Source of the DNA: Sediminibacillus terrae
GTDB taxonomy: Bacteria; Bacillota; Bacilli; Bacillales; Amphibacillaceae
Length of the DNA: 64,000 nucleotides
Assembly: GCF_009602435.1 (NCBI RefSeq)
Contig: NZ_VZDQ01000023.1
Span: 124,001 to 188,000 of the forward strand
Reading direction: 5' to 3'
In this document: piece after piece, positions 63,658-64,000 of the stretch
Position numbering within the stretch: the stretch's first letter is position 1
Layout: every line of letters begins with the position of its first letter
The notes under the pieces: model-generated
The model's input: the letters and a program-made list of their open reading frames with translations, nothing else
The model's database searches: none
Told to the model about the DNA's origin: nothing
Translations under genes and position numbers: made by a program

Positions 63658-64000
63658 ATGAGGAATCCATTATCCAAAAAGATTTATAGAAGAATGCTTT
63701 TGCGGGATTTGTTTTTCGGAAGACTGCATAGCTGGATCCTGTTACTTCTATACGCATTGCTGTGGAAGGTTTTGTTCACGATTACAAAAATAGGTCAGCT
63801 GAAGACAAATGTCCCCTTGTTTATGGTTATCGGTGCAGGACTGTTACTTCTCTTAATCTATCAGGTCAGTCTATACCGAAAGCAAATGAAAAAAGTGTAT
63901 TTATATAATCCGGACAATCACTTGGAAATCCGCGATTCCAAACTGGAGATTTACTCCCCTGCTGAAGGAGGGCGGCACACTCTTTCACTGGATGATTTGA
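63658..64000 (+). CDS. Membrane protein of unknown function (3' end outside window)
   Basis: The frame is open from ATG 63658 to the right edge (114 complete codons). GAAAGAGTG precedes the start. Two hydrophobic helices (about residues 25-42 and 55-72) are followed by a polar cytoplasmic-type part with YLYNPDNHLEIRDSKLEIYS. The two-helix plus beta-rich tail layout recalls YcxB-like proteins, but the visible part is too short to name. Confidence 0.6.
   Translation, partial: MRNPLSKKIYRRMLLRDLFFGRLHSWILLLLYALLWKVLFTITKIGQLKTNVPLFMVIGAGLLLLLIYQVSLYRKQMKKVYLYNPDNHLEIRDSKLEIYSPAEGGRHTLSLDDL

Overview
The window looks like a chromosomal segment of a spore-forming, low-to-mid GC Gram-positive bacterium of the family Bacillaceae. 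The evidence is strong AGGAGG-type ribosome binding sites, frequent TTG and GTG starts, an exosporium-type collagen-like protein, YesL/YesM/YesN and CdaR family regulators, and LacI/CcpA-type operators. The carbohydrate loci (beta-1,2-glucan and a uronate polysaccharide, probably alginate) fit a soil, plant or marine lifestyle. The genus cannot be fixed from the sequence alone. No phage, insertion sequence, CRISPR array or rRNA operon was seen.

Left part (1-29.4 kb): this is a mosaic of small transcription units. A collagen-like surface protein runs off the left edge. A tightly overlapping four-gene operon at 2.1-4.15 kb combines an ABM-fold protein, an unknown helical protein, a cobalamin-binding sensor with the CarH-type Wx9EH and ExHxxG motifs, and a PAS-coiled-coil-STAS protein; this is the most intriguing regulatory module here. 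Adenosine deaminase, a nitroreductase, a zinc alcohol dehydrogenase, tRNA-Thr(CGU) and tRNA-Ser(CGA), and a phosphofructokinase-like protein without the usual catalytic motifs follow. Next come an acyltransferase, an orphan cheW-cheY pair, a DUF2087 regulator, a stand-alone PRPP synthetase, a Nudix protein and a phosphoesterase. The glycolate oxidase genes glcD-glcF lie under a CdaR-type regulator. A TetR/membrane-protein divergon shares a 38-bp palindrome. A class I cyclic-di-GMP riboswitch with its own promoter and terminator precedes a LuxR-type protein with a degenerate receiver and a chemoreceptor.

Middle part (29.5-49.8 kb): a complete beta-1,2-glucan (sophoro-oligosaccharide) utilisation locus holds a GH94 1,2-beta-oligoglucan phosphorylase, a GH3 beta-glucosidase, a binding protein, two ABC permeases, an esterase and a LacI regulator, with GAAACGTTTC operators in the divergent promoter region. 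It is followed by a class D-like sortase next to an alkaline phosphatase that carries an apparent LADTA cell-wall sorting signal. The pentose phosphate genes gnd and zwf, and a LacI-malL pair with GTAAACGTTTAC operators, come next.

Right part (49.8-63.4 kb): a uronate polysaccharide locus contains a secreted beta-helix protein with F5/8 and DNRLRE/CBM96-like modules, an intracellular PL15-like heparinase II/III-fold lyase, and an LplB/CarB/lipoprotein ABC importer. It also has a YesM/YesN two-component system, a KdgF cupin, YesL and an SDR reductase. Together these could bind and cut the polymer, import oligomers, release unsaturated uronate, linearise it and reduce it. Two nearly identical 61-bp hairpin elements in direct orientation sit exactly at the two borders of this locus. 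A partial membrane protein runs off the right edge.
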